From CAYXPG01 sp964564845 (GTDB lineage: Bacteria; Planctomycetota; Phycisphaerae; Sedimentisphaerales; Anaerobacaceae): a DNA stretch of 21,603 nucleotides. Below are positions 14,369 through 21,487 of this stretch, piece after piece. The notes beneath the pieces were generated by a model. The model did no database searches. It saw only the letters and a list, made by a program, of their open reading frames with translations, and was not told the DNA's origin. The translations under genes were made by a program, and so were the position numbers. Where the stretch lies: contig CAZMCN010000021.1 of the NCBI GenBank assembly GCA_964564845.1, positions 1 through 21,603 of the forward strand, in the 5' to 3' direction. Every line of letters starts with the position of its first letter. Position 1 is the stretch's first letter.

Positions 14369-14641
14369 ATGCCTACCATCAAGGATATAGTTGTCAAAAA
14401 GCCGTCCGAGCAGGAGGAAACGACCTGCCAGGCCTGGCCGATATGGAAATGTCAGCCAAGCACTTTCGACTGGACATATACGGAAAAGGAGACCTGTCTT
14501 TTAATTGAAGGCGAGGTAACGGTTACAGACGGCAAAGACTCGGTGAGTTTCGGCCCGGGCGATTACGTAGTCTTCCCCCAGGATTTGGAGTGCACCTGGC
14601 AGGTTACTAAACCGGTCACAAAACACTACAACTTCGGATAA
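14369..14641 (+). CDS. Small cupin-domain protein (Cupin_3-like)
   Basis: The 90-residue protein is a single cupin barrel. The motifs WTYTEKETCLLIEGEVTVTD and VSFGPGDYVVFPQDLECTWQ, then KHYNFG at the end, match the compact Cupin_3 (DUF861) pattern. The usual first-motif metal histidines are absent; Glu and Cys residues occupy that region, as is common in this subgroup. Function is unknown beyond possible small-molecule binding. The ATG at 14369 is preceded by AAGGAAAGGA (14351-14360). It has its own promoter and a structured leader. Its last 42 bases recur after the glutamate dehydrogenase gene. Confidence 0.85.
   Translation: MPTIKDIVVKKPSEQEETTCQAWPIWKCQPSTFDWTYTEKETCLLIEGEVTVTDGKDSVSFGPGDYVVFPQDLECTWQVTKPVTKHYNFG
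14600..14641 (+). repeat. Direct repeat copy 1 (3' end of the cupin gene)
   Basis: These 42 bases, encoding QVTKPVTKHYNFG and the stop, match 19078-19119 at 40 of 42 positions. The copies lie 4478 bp apart in the same orientation and bracket the histidine kinase, sigma54 activator, Cys4 protein and glutamate dehydrogenase genes. Similarity ends just after the stop codon in both copies. Confidence 0.93.
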
Positions 14642-14699
14642 ATATCTGCTGCATTACAACAAAAGCAGTAAAAACACCATTGCAGGCAAACAGGGCTTG

Positions 14700-14729
14700 T
14701 TGACATAGGCCATTAGAGAAAAGTATAAT
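14700..14729 (+). promoter_or_regulatory. Sigma70-type promoter for the two-component genes
   Basis: A perfect TTGACA (14700-14705) and a perfect TATAAT (14724-14729) are separated by 18 bp. The predicted start is about 14736, some 27 bases before the kinase ATG. It is the strongest consensus promoter in the window and lies just after the cupin gene. Confidence 0.8.
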
Positions 14730-14762
14730 AAAAAGACACCTGTTTTTGTAAGCGGGCAGACT

Positions 14763-15522
14763 ATGACAGAGAACCGAACGTCGGAGCTTAAAGAGATGGA
14801 ATTGCGCGAGCGTATTAAGGAACTTACCTGTCTATACGAGATATCCGAGCTTTCCCGTCAGCCGGACATTTCTTTGAAAAAGATTATCCAGGGTGTAGTC
14901 GAGCTTCTTCCCCCTGCCTGGCGGTATCCGGAGAAAACTTGTGCAAAGATAGTCTTTGACGGGTTCTCGTACGCCAGCCCGAATTTTCATCAAAGCAACA
15001 ACAGATTATCCGCAAGCATCACCGTTGCCGGCGAGATTCGTGGTATGGTGGAGGTATATTCTGACGGAGACTCTGATTTTAAAAAAAGCGTCTTTCTTAA
15101 GGAAGAGCGAAATCTGATAGATGCCATCGCTGTACAGATTGCCCTTATTATTGAGCACAAAGAGGCAGAGAAGGAAAAAGCGAAGTTAAATGAACAACTC
15201 AGGCATGCGGACAGATTGGCTACGATAGGAACCCTTGCATCGGGTATAGCTCATGAAATTAATGAGCCCCTGGCTAATATTCTGGGGTTTGCTCAGCTGG
15301 TTAAAAAATGTCCCGACCTTCCTGAAGTGGCCAAAGACGACGTCGAAAAAATAGAAAAGGCTTCTTTGCGTGCTCGTGAGATTGTTAAAAAGCTGCTGTT
15401 TTTTGCCCGCCAGGAACCGCCGAAAAAGACCGCTATTAATCTTAACAAGATAGTCGAGGACGGCCTTTATCTTTACAGAGGACTGTGTGCAAGAAGAGAC
15501 ATTGAGCTGGTCAGTTCTCTTT
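14763..15522 (+). CDS. Sensor histidine kinase, 3' part lost in assembly gap
   Basis: About 253 residues are visible. The N-terminal part (about 20-130) looks like a GAF-type sensor: LYEISELSRQ near the start, GEIRGMVEVYSDG, then LIDAIAVQIALIIEH before a charged coiled-coil linker. No membrane helix or signal peptide is seen, so it is probably cytoplasmic. A HisKA domain follows with RLATIGTLASGIAHEINEPL; the phosphoacceptor is His164 (codon at 15252). After FFARQEPPKK the sequence leads toward the ATPase domain but stops at the N run, so the N, G1, F and G2 boxes are not visible. It probably phosphorylates the sigma54 activator just downstream. Because the gap has unknown true length, a kinase-receiver fusion cannot be fully excluded. 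No clear Shine-Dalgarno precedes the ATG. Confidence 0.88.
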
Positions 15523-15622
15523 NNNNNNNNNNNNNNNNNNNNNNNNNNNNNNNNNNNNNNNNNNNNNNNNNNNNNNNNNNNNNNNNNNNNNNNNNNNNNN
15601 NNNNNNNNNNNNNNNNNNNNNN
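15523..15622. other. Assembly gap (100 N)
   Basis: Exactly 100 unknown bases, the usual placeholder for a gap of unknown size. The kinase still needs about 110-130 residues of ATPase domain, and the regulator lacks its first strand and acidic pair. The true gap should therefore be several hundred bases. Any open frame drawn across it is an artefact. Confidence 0.97.
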
Positions 15623-16915
15623 CTGGAGATAATACAGCGAAATCTTATGTCGCAGGGGTATAAGGTTTTTGTTGCCCGCGGGGTTTCCGAGGCCCTGGGT
15701 ATACTTGGTGAAAGCGGCCTTGATTTGGTTATCACCGACCTTAAAATGCCCAAGGTCAGCGGTTTTGACTTAGTGCGTCATGTTCGTGAAAACTTTAAGG
15801 ACACGGAAGTGATGGTTATAACAGGCTACCCTTCGATTGAAGGGGCGGTAAAAGCTGTTAAAATAGGAGCAGAGGAATTCCTGTCTAAACCGTTTACTGA
15901 TGAAGAGCTTGTCCGCGCTGTTGAGCGAGTACTTGATAAGCTGAGAAAGCACCGTTGCGAGCAGACTTTGCAGAATGGCGCTATACCTTCGTTCAAGGGC
16001 ATAATTGGTTCTTCACGGGCTATGAGGGAGGTTTATGTTTTGATAGAAAAGGCCATTTCTACTTCTGCATCTGTTTTGATAACGGGCGAAAGCGGCACAG
16101 GCAAAGAGCTTGTAGCCAGGGCTATCCACTACGGAGGTCCACGGTCTTCGGCACCGTTTATCCCGGTCAACTGTGGGGGTATTCCGGAAGACCTGCTTGA
16201 AAGTGAAATGTTCGGACACGTCAAGGGGGCTTTCACCGGGGCCGTGGTATCGCGCGCCGGCTTCTTTCATACCGCTGATGGCGGCACTATTTTCCTTGAT
16301 GAAATTGGAGAGATGAGCTTCGTTATGCAGGTTAAGCTGCTGCGTGTACTCCAGGACAAAGAGGTTCGTATGGTTGGCTCGGATAAGGGCCAGAAAGTTG
16401 ATGTGAGGATATTGGCTGCGACCAACAAGAATTTAGAGTATTTGGTTAATAAAGGGCGGTTCCGGGAAGACCTTTTCTATCGTTTGAACGTTATTCCTAT
16501 CGCTATCCCCCCGCTCAGAGAGCGCGAAAACGATATTGTTCTGTTGGCTGAACATTTCGTGAAAAAATATGCCGAAAAATCGGGAAGGTCTCCAATCCGT
16601 TTTTCCGATGATGCTTTGCAGCGCTTGAGGAACTATAATTGGCCTGGTAATGTCAGAGAGCTGGAAAATGTGGTCCAGCGTCTTGTGGTTATGAGCGACG
16701 GCGAACTTATAGAGGTCTCTGACCTGCCGGAGTTAATGCACTTTTCAGCCCTTCGCAAGACCGGCTTTAAAAAGAGCTTGTCTGAAGTTGAAGCCGAATA
16801 TATCCGAAATGTCTTGGCAAGCGTGGGCGGCAACAAGACTAGGGCGGCAAGGATACTCGGCATCGATAGGAAAACCCTGCGTGAGAAAATAAGGAGTATC
16901 GAGGGGGGCTCTTGA
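15623..16915 (+). CDS. NtrC-type sigma54-dependent response regulator (5' end in gap)
   Basis: This activates sigma54 RNA polymerase when phosphorylated. The receiver domain is open from the gap edge (LEIIQRNLMSQGYKVFVARG). It has the phosphoacceptor Asp in VITDLKMPKVSG (codon 15737-15739) and the Lys in FLSKPF. The first beta strand and acidic pair are missing only because of the gap, so the ATG at 15647 is not the real start. The AAA+ domain has Walker A GESGTGKE, the sigma54-contacting GAFTGA loop (16226-16243), Walker B GGTIFLDEIGEM, and arginine-finger-region RFREDLFYRLNV. A Fis-type helix-turn-helix ends the protein (GGNKTRAARILGIDRKTLRE). A perfect sigma54 promoter lies 200 bases downstream, so the next genes are its obvious target. 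Confidence 0.95.
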   Translation: MEIIQRNLMSQGYKVFVARGVSEALGILGESGLDLVITDLKMPKVSGFDLVRHVRENFKDTEVMVITGYPSIEGAVKAVKIGAEEFLSKPFTDEELVRAVERVLDKLRKHRCEQTLQNGAIPSFKGIIGSSRAMREVYVLIEKAISTSASVLITGESGTGKELVARAIHYGGPRSSAPFIPVNCGGIPEDLLESEMFGHVKGAFTGAVVSRAGFFHTADGGTIFLDEIGEMSFVMQVKLLRVLQDKEVRMVGSDKGQKVDVRILAATNKNLEYLVNKGRFREDLFYRLNVIPIAIPPLRERENDIVLLAEHFVKKYAEKSGRSPIRFSDDALQRLRNYNWPGNVRELENVVQRLVVMSDGELIEVSDLPELMHFSALRKTGFKKSLSEVEAEYIRNVLASVGGNKTRAARILGIDRKTLREKIRSIEGGS

Positions 16916-17114
16916 GAGACCTTCGCGAGTAATTATTCTCCGCCGGTTCAATTTTACCCACCTTTGCTCGGTTTATATCACATTGTATTTGCCGGCTGCA
17001 GTAAGATAACCGGTTGCAAAAAACATCTGTTTTTCTCGGCTTTGAGTTGAGTTTTTTTGTTTTACCTTTCCTGAAGGCTGCTTTAGGCAACACATTTCCG
17101 AGCTTCCCGACATT
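16916..17114 (+). promoter_or_regulatory. Spacer, possible activator-binding region upstream of the sigma54 promoter
   Basis: There is no ORF. Several short palindromes occur 100-170 bases upstream of the sigma54 promoter: GCCGGC and the overlapping CTGCAG (16991-17001), and AACCGGTT (17008-17015). CCGGTT also occurs at 16943-16948. A NtrC-type activator would be expected to bind such a position, but I cannot assign a site with confidence. A weak AT stem (AAAAAC 17019-17024 with GTTTTT 17029-17034) and a T7-rich stretch near 17051-17057 do not make a convincing terminator. Confidence 0.3.
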
Positions 17115-17130
17115 TGGCACGACTTTTGCT
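17115..17130 (+). promoter_or_regulatory. Sigma54 (-24/-12) promoter
   Basis: TGGCACG, then four bases, then TTGCT matches the RpoN consensus TGGCACG-N4-TTGCW at every defined position. The GG pair (17116-17117) and the GC pair (17128-17129) are ten bases apart as required. Transcription would start near 17141, about 50 bases before the Cys4-repeat gene, and should continue into the glutamate dehydrogenase gene. The gene immediately upstream encodes a sigma54 activator. Confidence 0.9.
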
Positions 17131-17193
17131 CTTTCGTTTACGTGAGTGAAAGGCCGACAAATTGTAATAAACAAGAAAGTGAGGTAAATGTAA

Positions 17194-17613
17194 ATGTCGA
17201 GTAAACTCAAATACCTTGACCCTCGTTCAGTTTATGGAGTCAACAGCCAGACTGATTCTGCCGCGAATATCAGATATCATAATCATCGTTCTAAGGATGA
17301 CAACAAACAACAGGCTTCTTTACAGCAGGAGACACAGAGCCGCGATCTGTGTTCAACGTGTGAAAACAAGTCAACTTGTACATTTCCAAAGGATCCGGAC
17401 AGGCCGGTTTTGTATTGTGAGCTTTTTGACAATGGCTGGGTCCCTGCACACGATCCTGTAAAAGACCCTTCGCCGCTGTCCTTAAAGTCTTCAGACAGGC
17501 CTGAAGAAGAACAGAAAAGGTTCAAAGGTTTGTGCAGCAACTGCGAGAACAGATGGAGCTGTTCTTTCCCGAAGCCTGAAGGCGGTGTCTGGTATTGCGA
17601 AGAGTATCGGTAA
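17194..17613 (+). CDS. Protein with duplicated Cys4 (CxxC-x5-C-x11/12-C) motif
   Basis: The 139-residue protein has a polar, probably disordered N-terminal half. It then carries two copies of one motif: LCSTCENKSTCTFPK ending YCELF (cysteines 53, 56, 62, 75), and LCSNCENRWSCSFPK ending WYCEEYR (cysteines 114, 117, 123, 135). The paired CxxC...C...C spacing suggests a small zinc or iron-sulfur knuckle. I recall similar motifs in uncharacterised proteins of anaerobes but know no function. GAGG (17181-17184) precedes the ATG by nine bases. Between them lies a minimal ATG-TAA (17188-17193) in the same frame. It is the first gene after the sigma54 promoter and lies 87 bases before the glutamate dehydrogenase start, so it is probably co-expressed with that enzyme and may act in nitrogen or redox control. 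Confidence 0.82.
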   Translation: MSSKLKYLDPRSVYGVNSQTDSAANIRYHNHRSKDDNKQQASLQQETQSRDLCSTCENKSTCTFPKDPDRPVLYCELFDNGWVPAHDPVKDPSPLSLKSSDRPEEEQKRFKGLCSNCENRWSCSFPKPEGGVWYCEEYR

Positions 17614-17700
17614 GACCGGCTGGGGCCTTATTGGCGCTTTGCGGTGTTAAAGGTAATTGTCAACAACATTAAAAAGTGAAATTAATCAGTGAGAAAAAAG

Positions 17701-19062
17701 ATGCCATACTTAAAACTTTCAAGTGGAACTGTGGCTAATTCGATAACGGCCTGTGGTTCAGCGAAACTTGAGCAGCTAATGAATATTGTCAAGCGTGATG
17801 TAAAAAGCCGGCAGCAAAATGGAATACTTCAGACTGCCATACATAATTTTGAGCGGGCAGCCGAGCGGCTCAATCTCGAAGATGCTATTCGAGAGAGGGT
17901 TTTGGGGCCAAAGGAAAGGATTGAGATTAAATTCAAGCCTGTGCTGCCTGGAGGTGAGGTGATTAACGTCAAAGGTTTTATCGTTAGGCACGACGATTCA
18001 CTTGGCCCTTCGAAGGGGGGTATAAGAATGGCACCTGATGTTACTCTTGATGACATTACCGGGCTGGCGATGGAGATGACCTGGAAAACCGCTCTTATCG
18101 GTGTACCTTTTGGCGGAGGAAAGTCCGGCATTCGCATTGACCCTGCGTTATTGTCACCGGAGGCAAAGGAAGTTGTCATTCGTTCGTTCACAAGAGGAGC
18201 ACGAAGACACATAGGACCGGAGATTTATATTCCTGCTCCGGATATGGGGACGAATGAGTTAGATATGGCTCATATCCGTGACTGTATCTCTTATTCTGAA
18301 GGCACCTCGATAACGAAGGGTTGTTACGTTACCGGCAAGCCGGTTCTTCTTGGTGGTGTAGCCGGAAGAAGGGAAGCGACCGGAAAAGGTGTGGTTTATA
18401 CCGTGCTTTCAATGTGTGAAAAAATCGGCCTGGATATCAACCAGATGAAGGTAGTCGTACAAGGCTTTGGAAATGTGGGTTCTGTAGCTGCAGAGGAAAT
18501 TACGAAATATGGCGCAAAAGTAGTGGGTGTTTCTGATATTTCAGGTGGTCTTGTGGACCTGGAAGGACTGGATATCGAGGCACTTGTACGGCATTGCCGA
18601 CATACCGGCCTTATAGAGGGCTTTGAAAAAGGTATGCACCTTGACAAGTCGAAGATATTCGATGTTAAATGTGATATCTTAATACTTGCAGCGGCCCAGT
18701 CGCAGATAACAAAAAAGAATGTTGATAAGATAACAGCCAGGATTATTGCAGAAGGCGCTAACGCCCCTGTTACTCCTGAAGCAGATGAGCTTCTTAGCGC
18801 TCGGGGAGTAAATATAATCCCGGATATTTTGTGCAACGCCGGCGGGGTATTCGTTTCGTACCTGGAATACACCCAGGAGACCCAGCGTGAGCAAATGTCG
18901 ATTGAGCGGATAGAACAAAGGCTTTCTGAACGGATGCTAAGCAGATTCAATGAAGTCTACAGTTATGCCAGGCAAAGAAACCTTACAATGAGAGAAGCAG
19001 CTATGGATATAGGGGTTGGTAAAGTGGTTGAGGCTGTATTCACCAAAGGCCTTATGCCATAA
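17701..19062 (+). CDS. gdhA: Glutamate dehydrogenase (Glu/Leu/Phe/Val family)
   Basis: It interconverts glutamate and 2-oxoglutarate plus ammonia with a nicotinamide cofactor. Counting from the ATG at 17701 (453 residues), the active-site set is intact: Lys105 in GPSKGGIRM, Lys129 in TWKTAL, catalytic Lys141 in PFGGGKSGI and Asp181 in PAPDMGTNE. The spacing is identical to that of the well-studied clostridial enzyme (89, 113, 125, 165). The Rossmann loop VQGFGNVGS binds the cofactor. Cofactor type cannot be decided here. An in-frame GTG at 17689 would add four residues; I prefer the ATG, although the binding site (GTGAG) is weak for either. It follows the Cys4 protein with no visible terminator, so both should be driven by the sigma54 promoter at 17115. 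Its stop abuts a relic of the cupin gene tail. Confidence 0.95.
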   Translation: MPYLKLSSGTVANSITACGSAKLEQLMNIVKRDVKSRQQNGILQTAIHNFERAAERLNLEDAIRERVLGPKERIEIKFKPVLPGGEVINVKGFIVRHDDSLGPSKGGIRMAPDVTLDDITGLAMEMTWKTALIGVPFGGGKSGIRIDPALLSPEAKEVVIRSFTRGARRHIGPEIYIPAPDMGTNELDMAHIRDCISYSEGTSITKGCYVTGKPVLLGGVAGRREATGKGVVYTVLSMCEKIGLDINQMKVVVQGFGNVGSVAAEEITKYGAKVVGVSDISGGLVDLEGLDIEALVRHCRHTGLIEGFEKGMHLDKSKIFDVKCDILILAAAQSQITKKNVDKITARIIAEGANAPVTPEADELLSARGVNIIPDILCNAGGVFVSYLEYTQETQREQMSIERIEQRLSERMLSRFNEVYSYARQRNLTMREAAMDIGVGKVVEAVFTKGLMP

Positions 19063-19119
19063 ACTCTGGACTCTGAGCAGGTCACTAAACCGGTCACAAA
19101 GCACTACAACTTCGGATAA
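19063..19119 (+). pseudogene. Relic of a cupin gene 3' end (direct repeat copy 2)
   Basis: Bases 19078-19119 match the end of the cupin gene (14600-14641) at 40 of 42 positions and still encode QVTKPVTKHYNFG and the stop. The preceding 15 bases (ACTCTGGACTCTGAG, 19063-19077) can be aligned more loosely to the cupin sequence with a small deletion. The relic begins directly at the glutamate dehydrogenase stop and ends at the cupin stop codon. It is too short to be functional. Confidence 0.88.
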
Positions 19120-19486
19120 TTTGAATTCAACTTTTTCGCTTTGAGAGCGAGTGAATAGCTCAAAGTATTTACTCAAACTCACCGATTTGGTTACAATAAT
19201 GATTATAACTTTTTTATTAACAGTAACATAAGGCAATTTGTCAATTGAGTTTTTTAGATTGCCTCCTCCTTCCGCAGCAAAGCTACTGCTGAGGACGGTT
19301 CGCTGCGGCGGCAATGATGGTAAGCGTGTTTTTTAAGTCAGCCCGGCTTGACATTTTCAATTTTCGATTGCGGATTGGAAATCGACAATCACCAATATGT
19401 TTAATTTGCTTTCCCAATGACCTTGCGGCTGCAATGCGTGAGGACAAAGGGACAAAGGTTATTTCCTGGCTTTAAGCAGCAGTGAA
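19120..19486. other. Spacer with hairpins between convergent genes
   Basis: No gene is supported. Inverted repeats include TCGCT/AGCGA after a T run near 19135-19152, AGGCAAT (19231-19237) with ATTGCCT (19258-19264), and CCGCAGC (19272-19278) with GCTGCGG (19302-19308). None is followed by a clear T tract in the sense of the converging genes, so no terminator is called. A heptameric array lies at 19353-19394. Confidence 0.45.
19353..19394 (+). repeat. 7-bp periodic array, units beginning with AT
   Basis: Six consecutive units (ATTTTCA, ATTTTCG, ATTGCGG, ATTGGAA, ATCGACA, ATCACCA) followed by another AT keep an exact 7-bp phase. The AT anchor is constant while the rest drifts. Confidence 0.7.
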
Positions 19487-21487
19487 CTATTTACCAAGAA
19501 GATACTCAATCCATTCTTCAAGATTACTTTGAGTAGCTGAGGTTCGCAGTATCCCGTTCTTATCGATAAGATAATAAGCCGGCTCGGTCTTGACTTCATA
19601 AAGCGAATACATCGCACCTTCGGTTCGTAACCGTCCCTGTGGCAGCATAAGAGCTTCAACGACATCCATTTGCTCATCTATGCCAAAGGGAAAATTAATG
19701 CCATATTCTTTGACGAACTGACGCAGGTTGTCTTCTTTGAGCCCAAGCTGCTGCAGATGCTTGTGTATCGCTATAACAGTCAGAGGGCTTTCTTTATACT
19801 TTTCAAGAATGTCTTTGATTTGTTTGAGGTGCTGCAAATATGCTAATTGTTTTGTTTGTCCCGGATACCCCGAAAAATCTATCCCGATGTGCAGAACGGC
19901 AACCTGCCCCTTTAATTCTTCGAGACTTAGCGGGTCGGTATTGAGCCATTTTGATACGAACAGCCCCGGTGCCGGTTTATCATACCAGTCATAAGCCGGC
20001 GGAAATATCCTGATGTCCATTACACTGTTTGGCTCGATGCAGGTATAGCCAAAGCTGTTGTGGCCGTAGCCGGAAGTGAAAGATACCACTGTCATCTCCA
20101 CGCCTGCGGGCAGGGCTTTGAATTCGTACCAGCCATTCGCATCGGTTTCGGTATCAAAACGCTCCTCGGCAACGATACAGCCAATCGACACCCCGGCCAT
20201 CGGCTCATTGTTCTCATCAATAACAATGCCGGCAAGGTTGCAGTCCCACTTAGTATCCTCATCAAAGCCCTCCATCGGCTCAAGCACTATCCGGCCAAGG
20301 CCCAGATTGCGCCCGGCAGTCAGGCCTTGAAGCTTGACCGGAGTCTTGAAGCCGGGCTTTTTAACTGCTAACTGAAGCGCAACTCCGGTTGGGATGGAGT
20401 TAATATCAAAAGAGCCATCGGGGTTAATCCAAGACTTCCAGGGCGTATCCCCAATACTGCCTTTATATACAACGTCATCATTGACATACACTGATATTGT
20501 TAATTCAAAATCATCGACCCGTTCACCCTTTCTGTCCACAACAAAACCGCTCACGCTCGCCAACGGTTCAACTACTATTTCCGTATCGTTAATATCATAA
20601 CTGCTGTCCCAGATAAAAAAGCACCCCAACCCCCGTTCTTCATTGAAGGCCTGCCCGAAAACCGAGCCAAATTCGGTATATGTCGGTTCGGCAATTGTGA
20701 ATGCACCCTCATCCGTGGTCTTTGCCTTCGCCCCCCCCAGCCAAACTTCGCCGCGAACAGGGTTGTCATTGGCGTCGATGAGCCAGCCGTGAATGTATCT
20801 CCCCCCATTTTTCACTCCGACTTCAACCATCGACTCCAACCGTCTCTCGATGTCATCAGCAGGCTGAGTTTCTTTCCGCTTGAGGCGCCCTTTGATTTCT
20901 TCCGCCGCTTTGGCAAACGGATTATTCGCCTTGTCACCTTTCCATTCGGCGCTCAGCTTCTCCAGCAGCTCGACAGTCCGCATATCTCCAATCTTCGCAA
21001 GGTAATTGGCCGCTATTAACCTGCTGAAAAAATGTTCCTGCGAAAGCATTGTCATCAGCCCGTTAACATCGCCGGCGACAAACATCTGCTCTGCACGCTT
21101 CAACTCATTCTCAAACTGCGCTACCGCCTTCTGCACATCAGGTTTTTCATCCAGACTTGGTCCCGGCTCATTCGGCGCCTTGACAACAGCTTCGGTATCG
21201 CCGACCGGACTTTGCTCTGTAACCGGACTTTGCTCTGTAACCGGCCTTTTTACTTGTTGCTCTGGACTTCTAAACATCTCGACTGCAATAAGGCCGGCTA
21301 TAATTACCACCGCAACTGCTAATATTGCTATTGTGCTTTTAATCCTTCTCCCAATCCCCCCCGGCCTCGGCCCAACCGTCTCTGACAACGCTTCAACAGC
21401 ATCTTTTAATATCCGCTCATCCGTTTCAGCACCGGTGGTCTGACGCAGATTCTTAATCGAATTTTCTATCTCTTCTGCGCCTCTCAT
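19487..21487 (-). CDS. Membrane-anchored protein with carboxypeptidase-regulatory-like and redoxin-like regions, ECF-linked
   Basis: The 666-residue protein has a short cytoplasmic N-terminus and one membrane helix (about 52-72, STIAILAVAVVIIAGLIAVE). A Pro/Glu-rich linker with VTEQSP twice follows, then a helical region (about 110-205). At least two carboxypeptidase-regulatory-like beta-sandwich repeats follow (for example GWLIDANDNPVRGEVWLGGA and GIVIDENNEPMAGVSIGCIV). A C-terminal thioredoxin-fold region (about 505-666) includes VAVLHIGIDFSGYPGQTKQL and PAYYLIDKNGILR. Where redoxins carry CxxC this protein has no cysteine pair, so redox catalysis is unlikely. The start overlaps the upstream ECF sigma factor stop (ATGA), with AAGGTGA upstream, so the N-terminal part may serve as its anti-sigma or membrane sensor; that is inference. 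I do not recognise a named family for the whole protein. Confidence 0.75.
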   Translation of the reverse strand: MRGAEEIENSIKNLRQTTGAETDERILKDAVEALSETVGPRPGGIGRRIKSTIAILAVAVVIIAGLIAVEMFRSPEQQVKRPVTEQSPVTEQSPVGDTEAVVKAPNEPGPSLDEKPDVQKAVAQFENELKRAEQMFVAGDVNGLMTMLSQEHFFSRLIAANYLAKIGDMRTVELLEKLSAEWKGDKANNPFAKAAEEIKGRLKRKETQPADDIERRLESMVEVGVKNGGRYIHGWLIDANDNPVRGEVWLGGAKAKTTDEGAFTIAEPTYTEFGSVFGQAFNEERGLGCFFIWDSSYDINDTEIVVEPLASVSGFVVDRKGERVDDFELTISVYVNDDVVYKGSIGDTPWKSWINPDGSFDINSIPTGVALQLAVKKPGFKTPVKLQGLTAGRNLGLGRIVLEPMEGFDEDTKWDCNLAGIVIDENNEPMAGVSIGCIVAEERFDTETDANGWYEFKALPAGVEMTVVSFTSGYGHNSFGYTCIEPNSVMDIRIFPPAYDWYDKPAPGLFVSKWLNTDPLSLEELKGQVAVLHIGIDFSGYPGQTKQLAYLQHLKQIKDILEKYKESPLTVIAIHKHLQQLGLKEDNLRQFVKEYGINFPFGIDEQMDVVEALMLPQGRLRTEGAMYSLYEVKTEPAYYLIDKNGILRTSATQSNLEEWIEYLLGK
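21204..21239 (-). repeat. 18-bp tandem duplication inside the membrane-protein gene
   Basis: Two identical adjacent 18-bp copies (ACCGGACTTTGCTCTGTA on the plus strand) encode the repeated VTEQSP linker on the minus strand. A third, partial copy follows. The repeat is in frame and lies just outside the membrane helix, where a flexible spacer can vary in length. Confidence 0.9.

Noticed and set aside
15511..15753. Minus-strand ORF crossing the N run
   Set aside because: It exists only because unknown bases contain no stop codons.
18396..18950. Minus-strand ORF of 184 codons inside gdhA
   Set aside because: It is antisense to a gene with all active-site residues intact and has no start signal or family pattern.
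21006..21443. Plus-strand ORF of 145 codons at the right end
   Set aside because: It is antisense to the membrane-anchored protein, whose domains, start and coupling to the sigma factor are clear.
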